This document shows, one piece after another, positions 8,420-17,117 of a DNA stretch of 64,000 nucleotides. Both the position numbers and the translations under genes were made by a program. A model generated the notes under the pieces. The model was not told where the DNA came from and did no database searches. It saw nothing but the letters and a program-made list of their open reading frames with translations. The stretch spans positions 628,495 through 692,494 of the forward strand of contig NZ_JH556653.1 of the NCBI RefSeq assembly GCF_000179595.2. Direction: 5' to 3'. The stretch's first letter is position 1, and each line of letters begins with the position of its first letter. Source of the stretch: Acetivibrio cellulolyticus CD2 (GTDB taxonomy: Bacteria > Bacillota > Clostridia > Acetivibrionales > Acetivibrionaceae).

Positions 8420-10927
8420 TTATTTTTGTGGAAAATCGTACTCATAAGCCCCTTTTGTATAAAGGTTGTTTTTAAATGAGGTATTTTTAAAATATACATC
8501 ATCTACATATAACTTTAAGAACTTAAATTGGTTGTTATCTATAACAGTATCACTAACAATAATTGTCCTCCTTAAATAATTTTCATCTGTAGAATTAACT
8601 TCAATAAAGGTGAAACCAAATTCTGCAACGTTATTACTTATATCACAACAAGAAAATATTATATATTCTCCAACAGAAACACTAACCAAAGTATCACTAT
8701 TATTATTTCTTAATTTGGATTCCTTGAATAAAACATAATTTGAATTCATAATTGAAACTGGGAAATAAATGCAATCCTCTATAAGCGAATTTTCAAAAAC
8801 AAAATTATCCACAAAAATAAGTGATAATCCTCTATATCCTCCAACTAAAGCTGAATTATTTATATAAATATCTTTGCAAAAATAAAATGAGAATACTTCT
8901 GGACCATAATGTACGTCATAATCCAGTTCCTGTTCTGCATTTATTCCATCGATTACTATGTTTTTTGAGGTTTCAAACCTTAGTGCATACTTAATACCAG
9001 GGCTTTTTAAATATGTTTGTTTATCTGATTCGGATCTTATTATGAGATTCTCAAGGTTTCTAAAAATCAAATCATTTCCCTCAACGCTTACATAATCACT
9101 ATTTTCACCTTCATATAAATACCCGTATTCCCCCTTAGTCAATGCTTCTGCTAAGTTGTATGTTTTCCCTGCCTTCAAAACTATTTCACGATTTGGCTTA
9201 ATTGCATTAAGTAAATCTTTCGGGTTATCAACAGTTACAACATCCATTTTATCCTTTTGAACGAATTTTTCGTATTGGTTGCTTCCGTATGTTTCCATTA
9301 TATTTTTTGCTTGGATATCTAATTCTTTTGTTGTTTCCTTATCAAATTCAAATACTGGAGTGTCTTCTCTTTTTACATTTACAAATTCAAGAGGATTTAG
9401 GCTAAATACAGATTTTACAAAACCCTTTTTTGTAATAAAATTACCATTTCCGATTTGTCCGCTGCCATTATTGCCAATGCCTAAAAGAGAACCATCATTT
9501 TTAAGTGCCAAAAAATATCCGTCACCTGATGTGATTTCCATAACATCACTTAGCTCGTGTAATTTAGGAACTGTACTCCTTCCATCATAAACTAAACCCC
9601 ATAAATAAACACTTCCATTCTCATTTTGAACTATAGAATTTCCTCCTATAGCTGAAATTGCAACAGCTTTGCTTATTTCTTTAACTTGCACAGGTAAAGT
9701 CAAGTCCTCATTTTGTTGTCCTGAATAAACTTCTTTATCATAAAGTGCATTCCATATCCATACAGACCCATCATTTTTTAAAGCTAATACATGTTTGGAC
9801 CCTGCTGAAATATCAATAATATCTTTAATATCTGCTTTTCTTTCCAACATATCAAAATAATCATCCATCCAGTGCCAAACTGTTCCGTCCCTTTTAAGTG
9901 CATAATAGAAATCATCACCACATGAAATATCTACTACATCACTTAATCCTTGAACTTTAACAGGCTCTAACCTTTTTTTTATTTTAGTTGTTTCCATATT
10001 ATCGTACCAACTATTCCCCCATATCCATACAGTTCCATCCGTCTTCAATGCAAGATGATATCCACCATTACCTGCAGAAATTTCCTTTATATCTTTCAGG
10101 CCTTGAATTTGAACCGGGATTTGATTAAACTCGCCTTGCTTTAATCCCATGTTGATCCTGCCCCATTCCCAAACAGTTCCATCATCAGTTAATGCCAACG
10201 TGTAATCGTATCCTGCAGACACTTTAACAACCCTTTCTAAATTTGGAACCTTTTCCGGTATCGATATACTTTTTTTTCCGTAATTCCCCCATACCCAAAC
10301 CGTTCCATCTTCCTTTATTGCGGCTGTATGAGAAATTCCTCCCGATATATGAGTAGTAACATTATCTGAATACATATAAATCAAATCGTCAACAAGTTCC
10401 TTATCTGCAAACTTATCGAAATTATTAAGACTATCACTTATAATAATAAGATTCCTGTCATAAAATATGTTCTTCTTTAAAACATCCTCTACCAGTTTCC
10501 TAAGGGGCAAATAAGTCCTTCCTTCAATGATTTCAGCAGGTACATCAAGTTCTATCTCCTTATCATTTATCAGCATTATTTTATTCCCTGGGTTTAACTT
10601 TGCAGTACTTTCATTATAAGTGATTGTAACAGTTGCTGTAGCTGCGTCCCAGGCAACATTAGCATTTAAGCTTTCTGATATAAATCTTACCGGAACAAGA
10701 GTCCTCCCATTTTTGACAATAGGAACAACTTTAGAATTAGCCGAATCGATTTCTGTTTTTGTAGCATTAACATATGAATCTGAACTTCCTATGTAGAGAA
10801 TTACACACTTTTGTGCTTTTACCTGACCAACTTCATTAATAGCCCTGACACTAGTTGGAAGTATTGCTAATCCTGCCGCAATTCCCAATACCATCGTCCA
10901 TAAAAACAAACATTTTAATTTCCACAT
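8420..10927 (-). CDS. Secreted RCC1-repeat protein with copper amine oxidase N-terminal-like domain and beta-helix
   Basis: An 835-residue secreted protein; the signal peptide ends near LPTSVRA. Residues about 40-165 form a copper amine oxidase N-terminal-like domain (NGRTLVPVRFISESLNANV, EGRTYLPLRKLVEDVL), a common clostridial surface module unrelated to oxidase activity. Residues about 185-510 hold seven RCC1-type blades, seen as repeated DGTVWVWG / DGTVWEWG / DGTVWIWG / DGTVWHW / DGSVWIW / NGSVYLWG / DGSLLGIG. The C-terminal third, with repeated IDGINAE, INNSALVGG and FENSLIEDC rungs, looks like a right-handed parallel beta-helix. GGGGAG lies 8 nt before the ATG. Function unknown; probably surface or carbohydrate associated. 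Confidence 0.8.
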   Translation of the reverse strand: MWKLKCLFLWTMVLGIAAGLAILPTSVRAINEVGQVKAQKCVILYIGSSDSYVNATKTEIDSANSKVVPIVKNGRTLVPVRFISESLNANVAWDAATATVTITYNESTAKLNPGNKIMLINDKEIELDVPAEIIEGRTYLPLRKLVEDVLKKNIFYDRNLIIISDSLNNFDKFADKELVDDLIYMYSDNVTTHISGGISHTAAIKEDGTVWVWGNYGKKSISIPEKVPNLERVVKVSAGYDYTLALTDDGTVWEWGRINMGLKQGEFNQIPVQIQGLKDIKEISAGNGGYHLALKTDGTVWIWGNSWYDNMETTKIKKRLEPVKVQGLSDVVDISCGDDFYYALKRDGTVWHWMDDYFDMLERKADIKDIIDISAGSKHVLALKNDGSVWIWNALYDKEVYSGQQNEDLTLPVQVKEISKAVAISAIGGNSIVQNENGSVYLWGLVYDGRSTVPKLHELSDVMEITSGDGYFLALKNDGSLLGIGNNGSGQIGNGNFITKKGFVKSVFSLNPLEFVNVKREDTPVFEFDKETTKELDIQAKNIMETYGSNQYEKFVQKDKMDVVTVDNPKDLLNAIKPNREIVLKAGKTYNLAEALTKGEYGYLYEGENSDYVSVEGNDLIFRNLENLIIRSESDKQTYLKSPGIKYALRFETSKNIVIDGINAEQELDYDVHYGPEVFSFYFCKDIYINNSALVGGYRGLSLIFVDNFVFENSLIEDCIYFPVSIMNSNYVLFKESKLRNNNSDTLVSVSVGEYIIFSCCDISNNVAEFGFTFIEVNSTDENYLRRTIIVSDTVIDNNQFKFLKLYVDDVYFKNTSFKNNLYTKGAYEYDFPQK

Positions 10928-11412
10928 TTTTATGTTCTCCCCTTTTTAATATTATCTTTTCGTGTTGAAAATATAAAGCAAAATACGAATTCTGTACAAT
11001 TTAGTGCACGTTTCTTCATCTAATATTTCAGATGGAACGCCAAGTTATATTTCAATACAAGTTACTATAGTATATAATTATAATTCAAATTGAGAAAGTT
11101 CACAATCCAATGATTCCCCTAAGCTGCACAGGAATCAATGGATAGAAATTTTCTAATTCCATCCTGACTTAACTGTATGATGGAATTAGAAAATAATCCT
11201 GAAAAGCTTACTTCTTACCTGACTAAACTTAAGTTTTATAAACTGCATAATTGACTAAATTCCACAATAAGTTTATAATTTTTTATAAAAGAGTTAATAT
11301 TTACAATACTTAATACAATTCTCTATCCTACATCTATCTAATATTTTTTCTGCAATGATTTTCAATATATTTGATTTAGTAACTAAATGCTACTAATAAA
11401 ATCTTTTATTTA
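10928..11412. other. Divergent intergenic region with two hairpins
   Basis: This 485-nt AT-rich region separates the RCC1 gene (leftward) from the cohesin-dockerin gene (rightward) and must hold both promoters. Two adjacent inverted repeats are visible at 11108-11141 (11-bp arms, one mismatch) and 11148-11194 (perfect 16-bp arms). No further gene is supported. Confidence 0.6.
11148..11194. repeat. Perfect 16-bp inverted repeat
   Basis: ATTTTCTAATTCCATC (11148-11163) is exactly complementary to 11179-11194, with a 15-nt loop. There is no T-run after either arm, so a plain terminator is unlikely. It sits about 240 nt before the start of the cohesin-dockerin gene, next to a second imperfect hairpin at 11108-11141. 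Confidence 0.7.
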
Positions 11413-11430
11413 ATGGGGAGGTTTGATTTT

Positions 11431-13410
11431 ATGAAAAAATTTTTATGTATGCTTTTGGTAATTACAATGCTCATCACACTGTTTTCCACAGTAGTATCTG
11501 CAGCTTCAAGTACTGAAACCGATACAAACATGCAGGTAATTTTAGGTTCTTCTGACGCAAAGTACAAAGATCAGGTAAATATACCAATAACTTTTAAAGG
11601 AAGTCCTGAAAGAATTTCAACTCTTAAGATGACAATCACTTATGATCCAACTCAGTTGGAATATGTATCCGTTTCACCCGGGGAAATTATTCCGTCCCCT
11701 GTTTCGAGTTTTGGAACACAATTAAAGTCTCCTGGAGAAATTGAATTATTTTTTATGAACTATACATGCTGCACTGACTATGACATACGTGCGGAAGGAA
11801 TGTTTGCAAACCTTACTTTTAATGTAGTATCTTCTTCCAACGTAACTGCTGCTGTAAATGCGAAAGACGTCCTCATTGCAGATGGATGCATCAATCCTGT
11901 GCCTACAACAATCTATCCCGGCAGTGTTAATGTTTTTGCTGAGCCTGAATACAACACAAATATTTCAGGGGACATAGTTTTAAATTTTAATGACGATTGG
12001 CAGCCCATGCTTAAATTAAGCCTTCAGCACATGTTAGTGCCACCGGATATACTTTACCTTCAGGTATATGCTGTTGTACATATAACCGGAAATACAGATG
12101 CAGAAAGTCTTAGCATTGAGAGTGGTAATTTCCCTTCGTTAACCGATGAAATAGAAATTGACAGCAATGGCAATTTCGATAAAGAAGTTGAAGTAATTTT
12201 GTCCGATTTTAACTCTAGGGAATCTGATACAATAAACTTCAGTGCCTACGTCAACGCTCGAAAAGGAGATAAAACTGTAAGGGTTAAAATTGGAAAAGGT
12301 GAATTAAAAACTGATTTTCTTATAAATGCTAAAGATGCTTTGGATCAAGATAATGATGGTATTATATCCTCCATAGATTTTGCTTTGTTCAGAAAAAACT
12401 ATTATGATTCTTTCAAGGCTGAATACGATAAGATGGACGAACAGGAAAACATTAATGCATATATTTATAATGAATGGTATATGACAGACTTTGTTACCGA
12501 AAATGATGGTATTTCTGTTAAAGCTCAGACTCATTTAAGGGCAAAGACTGATGCAACTAACATTACTCTTGAAATAACAAACAACGGTAATACCTCTAAA
12601 TGTGAATACTTGCCGTATACACCGGGAGAATTTGATAGAATAGAAGAATTTACAGGAGTTGTACCACTAACGCAATCATCTGATATTGTAGCCCGTTCAA
12701 GTATCAAAGCTTATAAAGGAAACCGAGAGCTTGAACTTTGCAGTAATTTAAGAGGAAGAGAAAGCGGAAACGCTTTAATTGGTGACCTGGATGGAAACAA
12801 AAGTGTAAATTCTATTGATTTTATGATTCTGAAAAAATATTTAGTAGGCCAAATTAATAGACTCCCTGTCGAATCAGGATTTTTCAGTGCTGATTTAAAT
12901 GACGACAAACAAATTGATTCTATAGATTTTGCATATTTAAGGCAATATCTACTTGGCATTATTGCTAATTTCCCAAAATACTCCGTAAATATAAGTAGCA
13001 TTGAGTTAGATGAATTATTGGCTAAACCTGAGCAAATTAATATAAATGGCGTAATGTATTCAATTGACACTTATTTAGGGAGAGATTTCATGCCAATTTG
13101 TCCACCTAATGGTCAACCTCTAACTGGTATAGTTGACCTAATTGGAGATGAAAAAATAGAACTACCGGAAACAGTTGATTTAGATAGGGTATGGATTATA
13201 AACGGCAACAAAGTTTGGGAATCTAAATTTTCAAATGAGGATAAATCTATTTTTGAGCAAGGTACTAAAAAGAAGGAAAGAATTATTATAGGAGGACCAA
13301 AGTGGGGGCCAGATATAAACGTTGATGTAGTTGTAAGAATAATTGATAAATCTAATAACGAAGTATATTTCTTAAGAGCATCAAATCAGCCTATTTATAA
13401 ATCAGAATAA
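11431..13410 (+). CDS. Secreted cohesin-like and dockerin protein (cellulosome-associated)
   Basis: About 659 residues. The ATG at 11431 follows GGGGAGG (11415-11421) and opens a signal peptide (MKKFLCMLLVITMLI...VVSA). Residues about 32-165 match a cohesin fold (VNIPITFKGSPE, LKMTITYDPTQLEYVSV, GMFANLTFNV). Two beta domains follow. A lone dockerin-like calcium loop is at about 298-328 (DQDNDGIISSIDFALFRKNY). A full duplicated type I dockerin is at about 449-511 (DLDGNKSVNSIDF and DLNDDKQIDSIDF, each followed by a helix ending KKYLVGQ or RQYLLGI). The last 150 residues are of unknown fold. A dockerin targets the protein to the scaffoldin; a cohesin could recruit another dockerin. Whether this cohesin is functional is not known. 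Confidence 0.8.
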   Translation: MKKFLCMLLVITMLITLFSTVVSAASSTETDTNMQVILGSSDAKYKDQVNIPITFKGSPERISTLKMTITYDPTQLEYVSVSPGEIIPSPVSSFGTQLKSPGEIELFFMNYTCCTDYDIRAEGMFANLTFNVVSSSNVTAAVNAKDVLIADGCINPVPTTIYPGSVNVFAEPEYNTNISGDIVLNFNDDWQPMLKLSLQHMLVPPDILYLQVYAVVHITGNTDAESLSIESGNFPSLTDEIEIDSNGNFDKEVEVILSDFNSRESDTINFSAYVNARKGDKTVRVKIGKGELKTDFLINAKDALDQDNDGIISSIDFALFRKNYYDSFKAEYDKMDEQENINAYIYNEWYMTDFVTENDGISVKAQTHLRAKTDATNITLEITNNGNTSKCEYLPYTPGEFDRIEEFTGVVPLTQSSDIVARSSIKAYKGNRELELCSNLRGRESGNALIGDLDGNKSVNSIDFMILKKYLVGQINRLPVESGFFSADLNDDKQIDSIDFAYLRQYLLGIIANFPKYSVNISSIELDELLAKPEQININGVMYSIDTYLGRDFMPICPPNGQPLTGIVDLIGDEKIELPETVDLDRVWIINGNKVWESKFSNEDKSIFEQGTKKKERIIIGGPKWGPDINVDVVVRIIDKSNNEVYFLRASNQPIYKSE

Positions 13411-13432
13411 TTATTTCAGCTTTTACAAGCCC

Positions 13433-13470
13433 ACCGGACTTGCAAACCTTTGCAAGTCCGGTATTAATTT
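13433..13470 (+). terminator. Terminator after the cohesin-dockerin gene
   Basis: ACCGGACTTGCAAA (13433-13446) is perfectly complementary to 13449-13462 and is followed by an AT-rich ATTAATTTT tract. It lies between convergent genes and may serve both. Confidence 0.8.
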
Positions 13471-13497
13471 TATGCTGTATTTATCTCATCAACCCTA

Positions 13498-13680
13498 TTA
13501 TTCTTCCTGAATAGCACCCATTGGACAGAACATCACACATTTCTTGCATTTAATGCATTTTTCCTCATCAATTGTTGGCAATCCATTGCCACTTTGTTGA
13601 ATTGCTCCTACGGGACAAACCTTAATTGACGGACACTTATGATTTTGCGGACATAAATTCTTATCAACTGTTATTTTCAT
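13498..13680 (-). CDS. Small 4Fe-4S ferredoxin-type protein
   Basis: A 60-residue protein. The second half carries a classical cluster motif, CIKCKKCVMFCP. The first half has an altered spacing (CPQNHKCPSIKVCPVG), so one canonical cluster and one variant cluster are expected. It lies downstream of the NapH-like membrane ferredoxin in the same direction, about 70 nt away, and probably exchanges electrons with it. AGGAAGT precedes the ATG. A role in redox maturation or repair is possible but not shown. Confidence 0.85.
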   Translation of the reverse strand: MKITVDKNLCPQNHKCPSIKVCPVGAIQQSGNGLPTIDEEKCIKCKKCVMFCPMGAIQEE

Positions 13681-13751
13681 AAAGATACTTCCTTTCTCAA
13701 ACTATTTATATTTTTCCGAATCTATATAGCATAGTACTATATTCACTAATC

Positions 13752-14408
13752 TCAAGCAACATACAATGATTTCTTCGGACACTTTTCTATACAAACCTTG
13801 CATTTTAAACAGTCCGCATCATTAACTGTACCCTCACTCTTATGGCTTAAAACATCAATCCCAATTGGACAATTCTTTGTGCAGACCTTGCAATTTACAC
13901 ACTTTTCCTTGTTAAAAGCAATGTATCTGAATTTCCCGGCAAAAAGCTTTAACTTCGCAATATAATGAGCCATAGTGCCCATAGGGCAAATCATACACCA
14001 AGTTCTTTGATTATAAGAAACACCTAGGATTATGGTAATAACAGTAGTTATAATAATCATTCTTACAAAAACAAATGACACTTCGTAAATGTTGCCCCAA
14101 GCAAAAACTATTTGAATTGCAAAAGCTCCCATTAGCAATATAAGAAATGTCAGCCTAAACCATGTTGCCTTTAAGAGCCCAGGCACCTTATTTCTCAAAC
14201 TGAATTTTGAAAGTATACGATCATTAAAGCTCCCTCTTGGGCAGAAATTACCACACCACATCCTCCCTTTGAATACTGCAACAATGGAGGGTGCCAGCAT
14301 GCATATTAAAGCTGCTGTTCCTATTAGCGGATAGAACATTCCAACAACACAATATATAACGAGCATTAACCATGCCCAGTTATGAAAAAACTTAATTACC
14401 TTTTCCAT
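13752..14408 (-). CDS. NapH/NosR-like membrane 4Fe-4S protein
   Basis: A 218-residue protein with about four membrane segments. Two membrane-proximal Cys motifs, WCGNFCPRGSFND and WCMICPMGTMAHY, are typical of the NapH/NosR/CcoG-like family. Two 4Fe-4S motifs close the protein (CVNCKVCTKNCP, CLKCKVCIEKCP). These proteins pass electrons across or along the membrane to periplasmic-side redox partners. The gene has a near-consensus promoter with an operator-like palindrome at its expected transcription start (14433-14486). Confidence 0.85.
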   Translation of the reverse strand: MEKVIKFFHNWAWLMLVIYCVVGMFYPLIGTAALICMLAPSIVAVFKGRMWCGNFCPRGSFNDRILSKFSLRNKVPGLLKATWFRLTFLILLMGAFAIQIVFAWGNIYEVSFVFVRMIIITTVITIILGVSYNQRTWCMICPMGTMAHYIAKLKLFAGKFRYIAFNKEKCVNCKVCTKNCPIGIDVLSHKSEGTVNDADCLKCKVCIEKCPKKSLYVA

Positions 14409-14432
14409 TTAAGTCCACCTCTCACCACTTTA

Positions 14433-14486
14433 TATACCCCTGCCAGGTACTTTTATATTATATCAAGGGACCTTCTGTCTTGTCAA
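14433..14486 (-). promoter_or_regulatory. Promoter with CsoR/CstR-like operator for the ferredoxin operon
   Basis: On the minus strand, TTGACA (14481-14486) and TATAAT (14457-14462) are separated by 18 nt. Immediately downstream, 14433-14450 reads GTACCTGGCAGGGGTAT on the minus strand, the imperfect palindrome style of CsoR/RcnR/CstR repressor sites. A related site occurs before the glutaredoxin gene at 30865-30885. The promoter is seen directly; the regulator identity is inference. Confidence 0.6.
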
Positions 14487-14686
14487 TCGTTATATTCAAA
14501 TATTGCAATATATTTTAAAGTAACGGAAATATATACATTATGGGCGGTCGTCCAACTGATGTTTATGGATATGTAATCCCATGGAACCAAAAATCTACAC
14601 CCGGATCCTAATATAACATATCAGTCTATATAATAGACATAGATAAACAAAACAATAATCTTTGTAGCATAGCCTCGAAAGTTTGA

Positions 14687-14736
14687 ATAAGGGAGTGTTG
14701 TAAAACTATTTAAATAGTTTTGCGACACTCCCTTAT
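14687..14736. repeat. 25-bp palindromic stem-loop upstream of the radical SAM gene
   Basis: 14687-14711 pairs with 14712-14736 over 25 positions, with only two G-U/C-A differences. The outer part is ATAAGGGAGTG and the centre is CTATTTAAATAG. A TATTTTTTATA tract follows 6 nt later. As no rightward gene precedes it, it could be an attenuator in the leader of the radical SAM gene or the remnant of a small mobile element. Confidence 0.65.
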
Positions 14737-14867
14737 ACTTCTATTTTTTATATATACCCAATATATATTATTAGTTAATTGTAATTTTTATCTTGATATT
14801 TCTGTAACATAATTATATTGCATACTAGTGATAGGTATATAATAATAAATGTAACGGAGGCCTTATT

Positions 14868-16316
14868 ATGATTCTTGCCAAAAACAATATTATTGTTAAA
14901 ATACAAAATTCAAAAACCCCAGAATATGCTATTTTAAACCCTGTTTCGGGCAATTTTGATCTCATGGACCAACATGATTACAACCTTTATCAAAAAATAA
15001 ATGAAGGTGGAAATCCAGATAATAAATTCTCCTCTTACCTTCTAGAACGTGGGTATGCTTTCAAAAAGAAGGATGAGCTGAATGCATCAATTGATAAGGC
15101 ATATGAGGAATTCAAAAATGAGATTGGCCAATCCCATATTCAACTGATGCTTGTCCCAACGTATGGCTGTAATCTTGCCTGTACCTATTGCTTTCAGCAT
15201 GGCCTCAAAGAAGGACCTTCATTAATCTCAAAGGAAACTGTAGATGCTTTTTTTGAATATGCAAAGGCAAATTTTTCAGAGGCAGCCGTAAAGCCCTTTA
15301 TAACTTTATTCGGTGGTGAGCCTCTTGTAAATTCCCCTGCACAGAAGAGCATAACTCAATATATCATTGACAAAACCGCTGCGGAAGGTTATGAATTTGC
15401 GGCAGTAACAAACGGATATGATTTCATGGAATATGTCGATATTCTCAAAAAAGTCAGGATTAAGGAAATTCAGTTTACACTTGACGGAAGCAAAGAAATT
15501 CATGACACCAGACGTGCAACTGCCAACAAAAAAGGAACCTTCGACAAAATAATTCAAGGAATTGAAGCCGCTGTAAATAATAAAATACCGGTAAACCTGC
15601 GTTCCGTTGTGGATATGGAAAATATCAAAGATATCGTAAACCTTGCTGAATTTCTTGATAAAAAGGGCTGGCTGGACCTGCCGCCTGAGCTTTTTAAAAC
15701 CCAGATAGGCAGAAACTATGAGCTATTCGACTGTTATGCAAAACCCCAGCATCTTATGACACAGATACAACTGTGGGGGGAGTTTGCTTCTTTAAGCAAG
15801 TCCAACCCTATCCTCGCCAAATTTCACAGACCTGATTTCAAGGGTATACGTCACCTGGTAGATACAGGCGAATTATATATGTCAAGCTTTGATACATGCC
15901 CTGCATGCAAAACCGAGTGGGTATTTGACCTTTACGGCAAAATATACGGATGTACTGCCAGCTGCGGACGCGAAGAATATCTATTAGGAACCTACTGGCC
16001 TCAAATAGAACTGAATATTGATGCAATAAAAACCTGGCAGACAAGAGATGTAAAAAGCATCTCAAAATGCAGTGACTGCAAATATGATGTTATTTGCGGA
16101 GGAGGCTGCGGAGTAGTTGCTGCTAATCAAAACGACGGAAATGTTCATTCTCCTGACTGTCGCCCCATTTATGAGCTTTTGGAAACAGGAATTAACTATT
16201 ATATTGATAACATACGTAAAATGGCTATAGGAAATGAGAGAGAAGAACCTAAAATAAAAGTAAGCTGCTGTACAGACACTCATAGGAAGCATTTAACCAA
16301 CGGGAGGAATTGGTAA
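14868..16316 (+). CDS. Radical SAM/SPASM peptide-maturase-like protein
   Basis: A 482-residue protein. Residues 1-90 are a leader-recognition-like N-terminus containing LNPVSGNFDLMD. The radical SAM cluster motif CNLACTYCF is at about residue 101, with the GGEP motif in LFGGEP. The C-terminal SPASM region has many cysteines (DTCPACKTEW, GCTASCGREE, CSDCKYDVICGGGCGVV, DCRP) for auxiliary 4Fe-4S clusters. This layout is that of enzymes that modify ribosomal peptides. The tail also contains VSCC. GGAGG lies 9 nt before the ATG. A methyltransferase overlaps by 1 nt and a 35-aa Cys-rich peptide follows, a plausible substrate. An anaerobic sulfatase maturase is less likely as no sulfatase is nearby. 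Confidence 0.82.
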   Translation: MILAKNNIIVKIQNSKTPEYAILNPVSGNFDLMDQHDYNLYQKINEGGNPDNKFSSYLLERGYAFKKKDELNASIDKAYEEFKNEIGQSHIQLMLVPTYGCNLACTYCFQHGLKEGPSLISKETVDAFFEYAKANFSEAAVKPFITLFGGEPLVNSPAQKSITQYIIDKTAAEGYEFAAVTNGYDFMEYVDILKKVRIKEIQFTLDGSKEIHDTRRATANKKGTFDKIIQGIEAAVNNKIPVNLRSVVDMENIKDIVNLAEFLDKKGWLDLPPELFKTQIGRNYELFDCYAKPQHLMTQIQLWGEFASLSKSNPILAKFHRPDFKGIRHLVDTGELYMSSFDTCPACKTEWVFDLYGKIYGCTASCGREEYLLGTYWPQIELNIDAIKTWQTRDVKSISKCSDCKYDVICGGGCGVVAANQNDGNVHSPDCRPIYELLETGINYYIDNIRKMAIGNEREEPKIKVSCCTDTHRKHLTNGRNW

Positions 16317-16966
16317 TGTTAAATGAGATTCAGTCACGATATTCAAAAGAAAGAGATAATAGTTGTAATTTAAGCTGTGGAAATAATCTCGATTTTTTAA
16401 AAATATCACCCGGTGAAAATATTCTGGACTTGGGCTGTGGAAGAGGAAATGAAACAATTCAAGCTGCTATACAGACAGGACCCCATGGCAAAGCTATAGG
16501 CCTGGATATTACACAGGAAATGATTGATGTTGCACTGTCTAATGCAGAAGGAATTGGAATTTCAAATATCTGGTTTGTAAAAGGTGATATTGAAAATCTT
16601 CCCTTTGATGAAAGGATATTTGATGCTGTTATAAGTAATTGTGTTATAAATCATGCTAAAAGTAAAATAAAGGTTTACAGTGAAATTTTTAGAGTATTAA
16701 AAACAGGAGGACGGTTTGTCATTTCCGATGCTGTTACAAAGTATCCTCTTCCCTCTGAAATCAAGAATGATCCTGAAGCCTGGGCGCAATGTTTCGGAGG
16801 AGCAGTAACCGAAATAGAATACTTGGACAGTATTACATCTTCAGGTTTTAAGAATATTGAAATTTTAAAACGCAGGGAATACATTAAAAACGGTTATGAT
16901 TTTATAAGTTTAACCATAATGGCTACAAAGCAGGGTTTTGAGAGCTGCTTTGAATGTTGGTTTTAA
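16316..16966 (+). CDS. ArsM-like class I SAM-dependent methyltransferase
   Basis: About 216 residues from ATG at 16316, which shares its A with the upstream TAA; GGGAGGA is 6 nt before it. The SAM-binding motif is ILDLGCGRGNET. VISNCVINHA and AQCFGGAVTEIEYLDSI correspond to conserved ArsM blocks with active-site cysteines, and a further Cys pair lies in NSCNLSCG. The C-terminus ends CFECWF. ArsM enzymes methylate arsenite bound by cysteines. Here, beside a radical SAM enzyme and a Cys-rich peptide, the substrate could instead be a peptide thiol, or an arsenical bound to it. Family assignment is good; substrate is inference. Confidence 0.75.
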   Translation: MLNEIQSRYSKERDNSCNLSCGNNLDFLKISPGENILDLGCGRGNETIQAAIQTGPHGKAIGLDITQEMIDVALSNAEGIGISNIWFVKGDIENLPFDERIFDAVISNCVINHAKSKIKVYSEIFRVLKTGGRFVISDAVTKYPLPSEIKNDPEAWAQCFGGAVTEIEYLDSITSSGFKNIEILKRREYIKNGYDFISLTIMATKQGFESCFECWF

Positions 16967-16995
16967 AACATTTATCTCGGATTGGAGGTGAAAAA

Positions 16996-17103
16996 GTGAA
17001 AAAAGTTACCAAAAGATCCGCTTCCAATAGCTGTTGTAAAAAATTCACAACTGCTCAATGCTGTTCCAAATCTTCAAAGGTTGTGGCCGGCTGCCACGAT
17101 TAG
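16996..17103 (+). CDS. Small Cys-rich peptide, possible modified-peptide precursor
   Basis: A 35-residue frame with GTG start at 16996, preceded by the strong site GGAGGTG with 5-nt spacing, which supports real translation. It is basic at the N-terminus (KKVTKR) and has cysteines at 13, 14, 22, 23 and 33, as two CC pairs and a single GCHD end. It sits 29 nt after the methyltransferase and is followed by a hairpin at 17118-17140. It looks like the Cys-rich substrate peptides that accompany clostridial radical SAM/SPASM maturases. It could also be a small metal- or metalloid-binding peptide. Too short to identify by homology by eye. Confidence 0.6.
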   Translation: MKKVTKRSASNSCCKKFTTAQCCSKSSKVVAGCHD

Positions 17104-17117
17104 AATTTATGTCTGTG

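Larger units (their letters stand above)
14409..14867. other. Divergent intergenic region with promoter and 25-bp palindrome
   Basis: It holds the leftward ferredoxin promoter (14433-14486), a 25-bp near-perfect palindrome (14687-14736) and the leader of the radical SAM gene. The segment 14487-14680 shows no convincing gene. Confidence 0.6.

Noticed and set aside
14540-14611. A 23-codon frame starting MGGRPTDVYGYVIPWNQ upstream of the radical SAM gene, considered as a second precursor peptide
   Set aside because: No proper ribosome binding site (only CGGAA), separated from the enzyme gene by the 25-bp palindrome, and no cysteines or leader-like pattern.
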